Shown: piece after piece, positions 9,883-20,047 of the stretch
How positions within the stretch are numbered: the first letter of the stretch is position 1
How the letters are laid out: every line of letters begins with the position of its first letter
From: Cystobasidium ongulense
Taxonomy: Eukaryota; Basidiomycota; Cystobasidiomycetes; Cystobasidiales; Cystobasidiaceae
Assembly (NCBI GenBank): GCA_022835595.1
Contig: BQUP01000006.1
Span: 881,307-945,306, forward strand
Direction: 5' to 3'
DNA length: 64,000 nucleotides
Made by a program: the position numbers and the translations under genes
The notes under the pieces: generated by a model
The model's input: the letters and a program-made list of their open reading frames with translations, nothing else
Told to the model about the DNA's origin: nothing
The model's database searches: none

Positions 9883-12830
9883 ATGGCTGTTCCACGCTTG
9901 TCCGGAGCCGCCTCGCTCGCTGGAGTCAGAAGAGCTCATGCAGTTTCCAGCAGACGCGCTGTGAGGACGATTGCAGGATACGCAACACATGCAGCCTCGA
10001 CAGGTTCCACGATCCGCACAAAGGACTGCAGCACCCTCATTCCGCCCTACGAACACCTGCTGGCCCAGCTAGATCGCGTCAGAGCCATCCTCAAGCGCCC
10101 TCTGACTCTTTCAGAGAAGATCCTCTACTCGCATTTATGCAATGTGGAAGACCTGACGAGCGCGCAAGCTGGCAAGCTTAGAGGGGAAGCCTACCTCAAG
10201 CTTAGACCCGATAGAGTAGCTTTACAAGACGCAAGTGCTCAGATGGCAATCCTACAGTTTGCGACTTGTGGATCAGACAGAACAGCCGTCCCGACAAGCA
10301 TACACTGCGATCACCTTATTTCGGCATTTGCTGGTGCAGAAGCAGATTTGAAAAGAGCGCAAGTCTCGGAGAAGGAGGTCTTCAACTTCCTGGAGAGCGC
10401 GTGAGTCCAACAAACTCGATGCGCCACTATCGACTTCACCGCCGGCAGCATGACTTGTGACCGGTTTCAGATTCTTGGCTACAGAGGGCTAGTAGTAGAG
10501 CTTTGTTGTATCGGGACCGGCGATACGGAAGCTCTGTCACTAGCTCTCTGTGGCCAAGAATCTGCAACCGGTCACAAGTCATGCTGCCGGCGGTGGTCTT
10601 GTACGCTCAAAATCATCGCCACTGACTCTGTCTATATATGCAAACGCAGATCTCGAAAATTTGGTATCGAATTCTGGGGCCCAGGTAGTGGAATCATCCA
10701 CTCCATCGTCCTCGAGAACTACTCTGCCCCTGGTCTACTTATGCTTGGATGTGACAGGTAATGCAGCAATGCTCTCTTCGTAGAAGCAGGGACAAATCCT
10801 GATGCTTAGAGTATTTTCTATCTGCAGTCATACGCCAAACGCTGGTGGTCTAGGTGCTATCGCCATTGGTGTCGGTGGTGCCGATGCTGTGTAAGGCTCG
10901 CCTGATCTGATCTTCTCGGAGTGCAAGCTTGCTAACGTTTTGTGCGTTCCAGCGATGCCATGACCAATACACCATGGGAGTGCAAAGCCCCCAAGATGAT
11001 TGGTATCGAGCTCAAGGGTAAGATGTCCGGCTGGACTACGCCTAAGGATCTCATCCTGCACATTGCTGGCAAGCTCACCGTGAAGGGAGGGACTGGACAT
11101 ATCCTCGAATACTATGGACCAGGTCTAGCGCATCAATCGTGCACTGGTCTAGCTACCATCGCAAACATGGGAGCCGAAGTCGGAGCTACTACTTCTACAT
11201 TCCCTTATAATGATAGTATGCGAGCTTATCTACATGCTACTGGTAGGGGCCCTGTTGCGCAAGAAGCCGATAAAGCTGCTGCAAAGGGATTCTTACAGAA
11301 GGATGACGGTGCTGAATACGATCAGCATATATCGGTCGATTTGTCCGAGCTAGAGCCACACCTGTTAGTAGACTGTCTCCTAATGTATACAGGATCCAAA
11401 GCTAATCAATGTTTCCAAACAGAAATGGCCCACATACACCAGATCTTGCTACACCCCTCAGCAAATTCAGTCAGATGGTGAAGGACAATGGCTGGAAGGA
11501 CCAAATATCGGCATCCCTCATTGGATCGTGCACGAATTCCTCATACGAAGATCTCACACGAGTGGTTTCGATAGCCAAGCAAGCCGAAGCAAAGGGTCTA
11601 AAGGCCGCAACACCCTTCATGTGCACACCTGGATCAGAGCTCATCAACGCTACGATTGAACGTGACGGGCTGAAAGAGACATTAGAGAATGTCGGAGCAA
11701 CAGTACTAGCTAATGCGTGTGGACCATGCATCGGTCAATGGGATAGGAAAGATTGCCAGGGAGAGGAAAATGCGATTTTGACTTCATTCAACAGAAATTT
11801 CAAAGGTCGCAATGATGCAAATAAGAAGACGATGAACTTCTTGGCTTCTCCCGATATTGTTACTGCTATGGCTTTCAGTGGAAAGTTAAGCTTCAACCCT
11901 ATGACGGATAGCCTATTGGACTCGCAAGGAAAGCCCTTCATGTTCGATCCTCCTACCGGTGTCGAACTACCTCCTGCTGGCTTCACAGAGGGGAACACAT
12001 CATATCTACCTACCACAAATCCTGTACCGGAACCTTCGACGGAAATTGTCATCGACCCATCAAGTTCCCGACTGGAATTACTAGAACCTTTCGCTCCTCA
12101 TTGGACAGCAGAACAAGTGAATGACCCAAACACCAAGCTGGAGTTTGAAAATGTCAGGTGCCTCTTAAGGGTTAGGGGAAAATGCACAACGGACGAAATT
12201 TCAGCTGCCGGACCATGGCTCAAATACAAGGGACATCTTACGAACATCGCTGAGAACACACTCATTGGAGCAATGAACGATGAGACCGGAGATATCAATC
12301 AAGCTATCGATTATGAGAACAACGGAGAGATCGATACGATTCCTGGAATGGCGAAGAAGTGGAAATCAAGAAAGCAGCCTTGGTTTATCGTAGGAGACTC
12401 AAACCTTGGAGAGGGTAGCGCTAGGGAGCAGCAAGTTTGACTTCTACCTTCTTCCTACTTATACTTTGATGCTAATTCGTGTTTCTTGGAATTTAGTGCT
12501 GCTCTTCAACCCCGCTTCTTAGGAGAGAAGATGGTATTGGCGCGTTCGATAGCGCGTATACACGAAACGAACTTGAAGAAACAAGGTATCCTGCCTCTCA
12601 CATTCGCAAATGAAAATGATTACGCGAAGATAGACTCTGGAGATCTTATCGATACGATAGGATTAAATGAGTTGATTAGAGGAGATGCCGGCGCGCAACT
12701 CAAAGTTAGAGTCAAGAAGCCGAACGGGCAAGAAGAGATTCTAGAAGTCAAGCATACCATGAGTAGTGGACAGATTGGATGGTTGAAGGCGGGTAGTGCG
12801 CTCAATGCCATTGCACAAACTCTGGCGTAA
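9883..12830 (+). CDS. ACO2: mitochondrial aconitase, Aco2 type
   Basis: 4Fe-4S hydro-lyase of the second fungal mitochondrial aconitase group; in yeasts Aco2 is linked to the homocitrate dehydration step of lysine synthesis. It starts with an Arg/Ala-rich presequence ([17 protein letters not shown]). The body has [53 protein letters not shown] and [19 protein letters not shown]. Cluster ligands are the Cys of CDSHTPN, the Cys of [13 protein letters not shown] region and of [10 protein letters not shown]. The swivel domain carries [20 protein letters not shown]. Six introns; the second intron of the set is 249 nt and holds a long hairpin, and the last (12431-12496) has a GCAAGT donor, giving the exact conserved [13 protein letters not shown] join. 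Full length, about 780 aa. Homoaconitase Lys4 is less likely by motif detail. Confidence 0.92.
10437..10595. repeat. 159-nt near-perfect inverted repeat (hairpin) in an aconitase intron
   Basis: Two 57-nt arms, 10437-10493 and 10539-10595, are reverse complements with three differences. Two of those three become G-U wobbles in RNA and one is a U-C mismatch. The 45-nt centre folds further: AGAGCTT (10497-10503) pairs AAGCTCT (10529-10535), and GTATCG (10508-10513) pairs CGATAC (10521-10526). Outer ends are CACCGCCGG and CCGGCGGTG. The element lies inside intron 10401-10649; removing it would leave an intron of about 90 nt, normal here. No target-site duplication is visible at the ends. It could be a MITE-like insertion, a small-RNA precursor, or a structure that loops out the intron. 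Confidence 0.9.
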
Positions 12831-12861
12831 AAGCTTTGAGCTGTTTTCCTCCCTAGTAAAG

Positions 12862-12978
12862 ATGGGCAAAAGTCACGACGTGTGCCCCTCTAGTATAAAC
12901 ATGGGAGAAAGCTATGAAGTGTATTCTCCCATCGTAAAGATGGGGGAATCAGTACGACTGTTGTGTAGAATAGTGTTA
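12862..12978. repeat. three degenerate 39-bp tandem repeats
   Basis: Just after the aconitase stop, ATGGG-containing units start at 12862, 12901 and 12940, exactly 39 bp apart, each preceded by TAAAGATGGG or a close variant (AGTAAAGATGGG, AGTATAAACATGGG, CGTAAAGATGGG). Similarity continues through GTGT(G/A)(T/C)-like segments but is degenerate. It probably lies in the 3' UTR or between the aconitase and septin genes. Confidence 0.65.
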
Positions 12979-13377
12979 GGCGGTAAGCCGGATATATCAC
13001 AAGCTGAGGTATAGTATGATTAGACAAGCACAATATGCACTAGAGTATTTTCCCTAAACAATCGTCATCGCCCATAGCCTTTACCCTTTTCTCCCGAAAA
13101 AGTGAAGCTTGCATGATTGTGCAACTATTTGCCACCCTTGCGAAGGGTGCCCAAAGGCGACGACGCAAAGGCCACCGATAACTGCACAGTGGGCATTCCG
13201 AGCTGTCTGTTGTATTGCATCCGACTCAGGTGCGTGTCTTGGAGCATTGACGACTACAGCTATCATGGCTCCAGCTCCCAGGTGCGTCTTCCCTCTCTCG
13301 CCCAGGAACAACCGCAGCTGAACGACGAACACTGCTTGAATTCACGACAAAACTGCGTGCATGGCCAATCCACGACA

Positions 13378-15375
13378 ATGAACTCGTCATTCGCACCATC
13401 TGCTGCCTCGTACAGCCGCAGGAAGAATGTCAAGAAGGGTGAGCTGCGTCGCCGTCTGTCGTGGTGTCGTGCATGGCGCTGACCGTGAACGGACCCGTGC
13501 ACCCATTGGAATGGCACTATCAACAGGTCTCCAGTTCACGTTGATGGGTGAGTGGAGTGTACTACGTGCATAGATGCTGATGGCTAATCCAGTTCATCAC
13601 CGCAGTCGGTCAGTCTGGCTTCCGTTCCCTTGCCTAGTAGACAGTCCCAGCTAAACGCGTGCTCTATTGTGCGACATGCGCACATCTACGCAATCTGTTG
13701 CACACAGTTGGTCAGTCGGCGCACATATAGAGACCTTTTGATTCAGAGGATCAGGCTCATCGTACACTCTGTCGCTCTACAGGCACCTCTGGCACCGGCA
13801 CCACCACCTTCGTCAACACCCTTTGCGAATCCAACGTACTCAATCATGTCCACGGCGAACAGGCTGACCTGAAGATAAAGGTGCGCGAATCTGTCCGAAG
13901 TGTCACAGCCTGTGCACAATGCTAACGATATCTGCCATCTTATGCCTAGCCCGTCACCGTCGGTTAGTCGCGCCCTCCAATTGTCCGCATCAAGGCCCGA
14001 TCAACCCTGACAGACACTTGCTTGCACAGAACTCGAAGAGGAAGGCGTCAGGATATCTCTGACTATTGTAGAGTGAGACATGACTTCCTTTGCATGCTTT
14101 ATCCGTAGCCTGGCTTACCGACCAACCTACCTATCACTTTCAGCACACCTGGTTTCGGCACAGCTATCGACTCGAGCGATTCGTACATCCCCTCTCTTTG
14201 GCATATCTCTCATCAACTTTCTCAACTGACCTGTCTAACTCTATCCTTCCAGCTTCCAAGAGATTGTCGGCTATCTAGAACGCCAGTATGATGACATTCT
14301 AGCAGAAGAATCGAGAATCAAGCGAAATCCACGCTTCAGAGATAATCGAGTGCATGCTTTGCTGTATTTTATCCCTCCATCAGGTCATTAGTGCGCTTCT
14401 CCTCGTTTCACTCGGGTGTTTTGAGTCTAACTGACTCTTTATGCTTCTAGCCTGCGCGAAATCGACATCGAGCTTATGAGACGCCTGTCACCACGTGTCA
14501 ATGTCATTCCGTGCATCGGTAAAGCTGATGGCCTAACACCTTCCGAGCTTGCTGCTTTTAAGAAGCGAGTGAGTACTTATCTTTGACTCGTAAATTGCAT
14601 GCGAAGCTGAGATCATGTTAAACAGATTATGGAAGATATCGAGTACTATGGTATTCCCGTCTACAACTTCCCTTACGATGTCGAAGAGGACGATGAAGAT
14701 ACCATTGCAGACAACAGCGAGCTAAGAGTAAGTTTCTGCGCGTTTTTACAGATCATCTCCGTGCTGTATGGGTCGCTCACGCATCTGCTCCAGGCTTTGA
14801 TGCCCTTCGCTATTGTTGGCAGCGAAGAGGAGATCGACATTGGCGGAGGAGAATTCATTCGTGCCCGTCGCTATCCCTGGGGTATAGTCGAAGTTGACAA
14901 TCCTCAGCATAGCGATTTCGCACGTCTTCGATCGGCACTTCTCAACACGCATTTGACGGATCTCAAAGAAATCACCCACGATTTCCTCTATGAGAATTAT
15001 CGAACTGAAAAACTATCTAGAACTGTTAATGGTCTCAATGGATCAGACAGCTCTAACCCACTCTCACCAGGTGGTTATAGTGCTCAGGATATCTCGTCTG
15101 CTTCTATTCAGCCAGAGGATATGGCTACTCAATCTGTTAGATTGAAGGAGGAGCAACTCAGACGTGAAGAGGAGAAATTAAGGGAAATCGAAATCAAAGT
15201 TCAAAGAGAGATTAGTGAAAAGAGACAGGAATTGTTTGCTAGAGAAGAATCCCTAAAAGGTGAGGCTAGTATGCACATATCTTCATGCAGAGAATGTCAA
15301 TCAACTGACATATCTGCCTCGCGTTTAGTTCTCGAGCAACGTCTTGCTTCACAGAGCATGCATGATCACGCTTAG
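13378..15375 (+). CDS. CDC11: septin, Cdc11 group
   Basis: GTP-binding filament protein of the septin ring at the bud neck or septum. Exons: 13378-13438, 13527-13547, micro-exons 13606-13608 and 13708-13710, then 13783-13880, 13950-13962 (13 nt), 14030-14072, 14144-14182, 14253-14390, 14451-14568, 14625-14727, 14794-15259 and 15329-15375. Landmarks: GLQFTLM-VVG, the P-loop region GTSGTGTTTFVNTLC, G3 VDTPGFG, FQEIVGYLERQYDDILAEES, septin element RRLSPRVNVIPCIGKADGLT (G4, here GKAD), VYNFPYDVEEDDEDT and YPWGIVEVDNPQHSDF. A coiled coil (KEEQLRREEEKLREIE) closes the protein. The P-loop has Thr where most septins have Lys and the Cdc11 group often has Arg. Start MNSSFAP; the ATG at 13265 is an alternative. 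Confidence 0.9.
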
Positions 15376-15799
15376 AGGGACTCTGAAGAAAGTTTGACAG
15401 TCATATCAGGAAGTCACACCGGCCTGGATGTCCGAGACATACCAGTAGATCTCCTCCGTCGCGTAGAATACACAATAGATACTCGTCAATCCCTCTACCT
15501 CGCTATTCATTACCCGTGGTACTACCTTCTATACTTTGAATTCCCAATCGGTCTTTTCGATAACAGCAGATGATCTTTCTTTACTTAGTAGCGGTGTCCC
15601 TCTTGTATGTTGACATAGTTTTAAGACCAAGGAAACAGGTGCTATCTCTTCCACTGACGTGCATTGCCGTTTCTGTTGGCAAAGTGCTCTTTTCTGCGTC
15701 ACTTCTATTCACGTCTAATATTGCAAGCACCCGAGCGTCGCCACAACTGAGATATATACTGACTACCCATACATCACAAATACCCTATTTATCAATTAT
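15376..15799. other. intergenic, septin and Cys-rich gene (convergent 3' ends)
   Basis: Two convergent 3' ends meet here. The stretch contains no long open frame, domain or repeat that I can support; it is probably the two 3' UTRs. Confidence 0.5.
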
Positions 15800-17051
15800 T
15801 TAGAGACCTCTCTTTGGTTTGACGGCTCTTACTCTAGCCTTTACATTGTTACCAGTCAATGTGCGCGAATGTCGCTTTTTACGACTAACATGCGCGTCAT
15901 CGGCAGAAGCAGACCGGTAGGCGAGTGTCCGGGTGGATCCGTCGGTGTTGTGTGGGACACACTTGCCTTCGGAGCAGGTGAGACTGCCGGTACCGTTGTC
16001 CAAATCATCGCACGAATTGCGGCATGATCCGCAATGTTCGATATCATTGGCGAGATCGATGCATTCATGAACATCAATACCGTTGCGCTTAACTGGGCAG
16101 GCGGATAGTCCTCGAGCACATAGACCTAGAGGTAGCTGGGTAGGTTGAGCTTGACGTTTTCCGAGGGCAGCTGTCTTTTTGATAGCGCCTGAGGAGAGAG
16201 AGTCAATTTCAGTCTGTGCCTTTCTCGCCAATGATTGAACGCAATTCAGAGGATGCTTACATGTGCTTCCGGTTCCAGTGGACGCAGGACTGCATGCATA
16301 AGTGCTTGTGCAGTCTCCATTATCCTCGCAACTTCCTTGAAGGGCAACGGTGTTGGTGGGACCGCCTGTACGTAAATTCACTTAGCCAGTGCAAGTGACG
16401 ATACATCGAGAAAGGCACTTACATGTTGAAGTCACTCTGCCTCTGTCCGCTTTCTGGAGACATCCAGCAGTTGAAGCAGCACATTGGGCGTCTGCAGTAC
16501 AGCCCGCACCATTGGCGACAGTGTTGGCGGCACGGCCTAGAGTGCATTGTAGGTCAGTGTCCGTGACTAAACACTACTGCAGCAAGACGTACATGTGAAG
16601 CCAAGCCAGCATGTTGCTCTTGGCGGGCATTCGCCATCATAGTCGCAGAACCCTCCAGCGACGGTTGTTGCGTATTGGCCTACAAAGGTGGATGGTTTTA
16701 AGCCCTTGCCGTACAATGTATGCATAGCAGATGATGAATAATGAATACTTACAAGAGCCTGAAATGCAACTCTGTCCGGAACCAGTCTGACAAGCTGTCT
16801 GGAAGGCCCCGCAAGAGGCACCACTAGGTGCAGCAGTGGACACGCCTGAAAGATTGTGATAAGAATTGTGGCCGAATGACAATATATTGTGGTGGGCTCT
16901 TACAAAGAGAGGCACCATAGGCAGACCTAGAGCAGGTCGCGCCAGAGTTGCACATTGCTTGAGCCGTGCACGCAGCACCATTTGCAACTGCATTGACCAA
17001 GGCGACTCTCAAGCCGACAAGGGCCAAAAGGGTAGCGGTTATGGGCGACAT
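15800..17051 (-). CDS. secreted modular Cys-rich protein, priA-like C-terminal domain
   Basis: Begins with a signal peptide (MSPITATLLALVGLRVALVN, cleavage after the Ala/Asn-rich end). Five modules of about 25-30 residues follow, each on or starting its own exon: GAACTAQAMCNSGATCSRSA, ASCGAFQTACQTGSGQSC, GGFCDYDGECPPRATCW, GAGCTADAQC and GSCEDNGDCTSTYAC. Introns fall at matching places between modules. The last exon has LCARGLSACPVKRNG, then HECIDLANDIEHCGSC and LTCSEGKC, the spacing seen in fungal priA-like extracellular proteins. It ends in a strongly basic tail (SRKKRHSR...KPKRGL). Probably cell wall or extracellular; no enzymatic motif is present. All cysteines are expected to form disulfides. 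A fungal extracellular matrix or effector role is only inference. Confidence 0.75.
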
Positions 17052-17983
17052 ACTTGAGGGAGTGTGTGTGAGTGACCAGTAGACCTCGTATAATGTTGGA
17101 CAGAAGGAAGGAGGAAAGACTTGAAAGGGACCCTCGTTGAGCTTTCCCAGCTGGACAAGGATGATTTTCCTTTCAGAGTCGCGGCAATCATGTTCGTATC
17201 ATTTGCAAGGGTCATTATCGGCACGCTGATCTGATTCTCGGGGCCAACTGTGTGATGGCTTCGGCTTTCCTTTCCACCCCACTGCCCGCAGGTGGGAAGA
17301 ACTGTGAGTTGCGGTAGTGCGGTGGAGGAAAAGCTGTCTACCCAAATGTTTCACAAGCTGCCCTGTACTTTATAAGTTGCGCCCGCGAATCATTCAACCA
17401 CAAGGCGGGAACCGTTCCTGTTTCTCGGAAGCATTTTCGGGAAGGGTCAACAAGGTGGACCTTGCCGTGACATCTGGGGTGCGTGCGGCCGGATGCCCCT
17501 GAGGATTGTTCCTGCTTAAGCTTGTGCAGTGTAGGTCGTGAGATAAGAGGGCTTGCAAGAACCAAATACCGCAGCTCTCTCCATGTTGCACTATGCAGGG
17601 CTGAGGACATCGGAATATCGCAAGGCTGGCGGGAGCAAATTGACGGTCGTGGGCCACTATAGTGTTGGGGTGTTGTGCTATACAGTACTTGCTCGAGGTA
17701 GTCACTAGCATGTTAGTCGGATGTTATAAGACTAGGCTGTCCTTGTCGCGCGCCTTGAAACTGGATGGTCTTAATCAAGGTACCATGATAATCACGGCTC
17801 TTCAACGTGGTCAGGACAAAGCAGCACTGGCACAACGGACTTGACCAACGAGTCTACGAGGACTAGCTCTTGATGATCAGGTCGTTGTCAGCGCTGTCCC
17901 ATGTCATCAGAAGACCATGCACCACCATCTTCTGTAAGGTTGAACGAGTTCGACTATCATAAAGGCGATCGGCCTTTTTTTGC
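17052..17983. other. divergent intergenic region
   Basis: About 930 bp between the start codons of the Cys-rich protein and the ABHD12-like hydrolase. Only short overlapping frames on both strands, without a domain or consistent codon use. I take it as two promoters back to back. No TATA box, repeat or RNA gene was recognised. Confidence 0.5.
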
Positions 17984-19935
17984 ATGGCTCTTGTTTCCCA
18001 CCCACCTATCAACATGCGTGTCACCGACGCATTGCCTCCATCCTCAAGCTGTCCACCCGCGCAGTCAATATGGACTGCTCCTCTCTACGAGCATGCTGCG
18101 CGTCTGGTCATCATCCCGGCCCTGCTCTACATCCTGTTTCTAGCATCGTTGACGATCCCCCTCACTCGGCGCCAGTAAGCTGATGACTGCCATGTCCAAC
18201 CAACGTACACGCATTCTGAACCGTCCGCTTGGCTCAAAGTATGTTCTACTTGCATAAAGCACGCTGGCCGCTTTTTGTCAGCCTTCTCTCTATCGAGAGC
18301 CCAAAACACCAACACTAATGTGCTGCTTATACAGCCAAAATTCGATAATCCAGAGACCTTTGGTGCGCTCCTACGAGTGTTCCCGAAGATTTCGGAGATC
18401 TTGGACTGACTCTTCTGTTTGCTGCAGGATTCGCTCGTGACGCCCTTCCGGATCTCTTCCTATTGACGCATTTCTGACTACAAACTCGCAATTGCCATTT
18501 TCCAGCGAATCGAGTACGCAACTTGTACTTGCGTACACCTGACGGTATCCGAATCGGTGAGATGCCACACGTGTCTGCCCAAAAATACTGGATGTTCATG
18601 AGTTCCACTAGGCGTCTGGCACGTCCTGCCCCAATCTGTCAGCAGTCGCTATAGCACAGCGGAAGCTCTGCCGGATTCTGTCTTCGATGAGGCTCTCAGG
18701 TATGTCTCAGTAGCTCTCAATTGTCCTACTTAGGCTAATATGTGTCAGTAGAGACCCTAAACAATGCGTGATGCTATATATGCATGGCAATGCAGGTAAC
18801 CGGGCGCAAGGGCATCGAAAGCATCTGGCGAGACACGTCTCATCCGAACCTCTGAACATGCACTTCGTTACCTTTGACTACCGGTAAGCGAAGAGTTCTT
18901 ATCTTTTGTCTTGAATTTGGGGGTTGATAGATTGCCTGACCTCCTCCACCGCCTGCTTGTAGTGGATACGGGGATTCTTCGGATGTCAATCCTACCGAAG
19001 CGGGTCTCCTTTTAGATTCGCGCACCATGTGGGATTGGCTCACCCAAGGTTAGTGGAGGGGCAGGCTCTCGCGAGGTTCGATAGGGAACTGAGTGTAGAT
19101 GTTTCGCACAAACAATAGATATGAGCGTGCCCCCTTCTCAAATTGTGCTGGCGGGTCAAAGTATGGGCACAGGAGTAGCATGTGCGTTAGCAGGCCGGAG
19201 CCTGGCTCCAGAAGGTAAGCTCTTCCTATCGTAATTGTAGCCTTGCTAAGACAAGCATGCAGAGATCGCCCCGCGAGCTCTGATTTTGACTGCACCATTT
19301 ACATCAATACGTGATTTACTCTTGACGTATAAGCTAGCAGAATTCATACCCGTATTGCAGCCGCTACGCTACTTCTCGCGCGTTCGAGGTGTGTATAGTC
19401 TATCATGCTACGGTAGCATAGCCCGTGCTGAAAGTCTCAAATCTCTGGAAACAGAATACCTTTTCAGCTTCTTAGATGCCCATTTTAAGAGTTTGGATAT
19501 CATCAGAGTGCGTAGCTTTCCAAAGCAGGACAACCATCTTTCTGATCAGAGAATATACTGACATCTTTGCGCCCGTTTAGGATATCCGCTGCCCCATCCT
19601 CTTGATACACTGTATCGCAGACGGTACTATACCTTTCGAACATTCGGTCAGGCTATTCAAGCATCTCTGTGAGGACGATACGCGCATTTCAGAGCAGACT
19701 GAAGGGCTGGACACGCAACTTATCGGGCGCTATGCTCGGTTGGACAAACTCGTGGCGCCGAACCATAATCTCGACGTGCAATTCTTGGAGATGCACTTTG
19801 GAGTAAGAAACCTAGGTCGTCTTTCCGCAACAAAGCTGCGTTTTGGCGCTGATAAGTCTACTACAGGGCCACGACAATGTGGGGTACTCTGAAGTCGCAT
19901 TGCAAACGATGAAAAGTTTAATATATCACAAATGA
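17984..19935 (+). CDS. ABHD12-like alpha/beta hydrolase (membrane-anchored)
   Basis: Serine hydrolase of the ABHD12 type (monoacylglycerol or lysophospholipid lipase family). The N-terminus has one membrane helix (LVIIPALLYILFLASLTIP). After it come PKFDNPETF, NLYLRTPDGIRIGVWHVLP, and the oxyanion loop MLYMHGNAGNRAQGH. FDYRGYGDSSD and the nucleophile elbow GQSMGT (Ser) follow; the acid is in HCIADGTIP and the histidine in GGHDNVGYSE. Seven or so introns join in frame; a roughly 145-nt one separates PETF from NRVRNLYL. Active site complete. It ends SLIYHK, about 110 bp from the convergent arginase 3' end. MRVTD (18014) is an alternative in-frame start. Substrate is not shown by sequence. Confidence 0.87.
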
Positions 19936-20047
19936 GCCTCATACTGCTTGTATAAGGATGGGAATCAGTATCTTCTGTGCTCAATTCGTAATGAAGTCTA
20001 GTTTTTGCGGGCGGAATCACAAAAGCAATTATGTTAATCCAGCAGTC

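Noticed and set aside
9883-12830. Homoaconitase (LYS4) as identity of the aconitase gene
   Set aside because: Blocks such as [14 protein letters not shown] and SIHCDHLI with [13 protein letters not shown] fit the aconitase Aco2 group better than LYS4.
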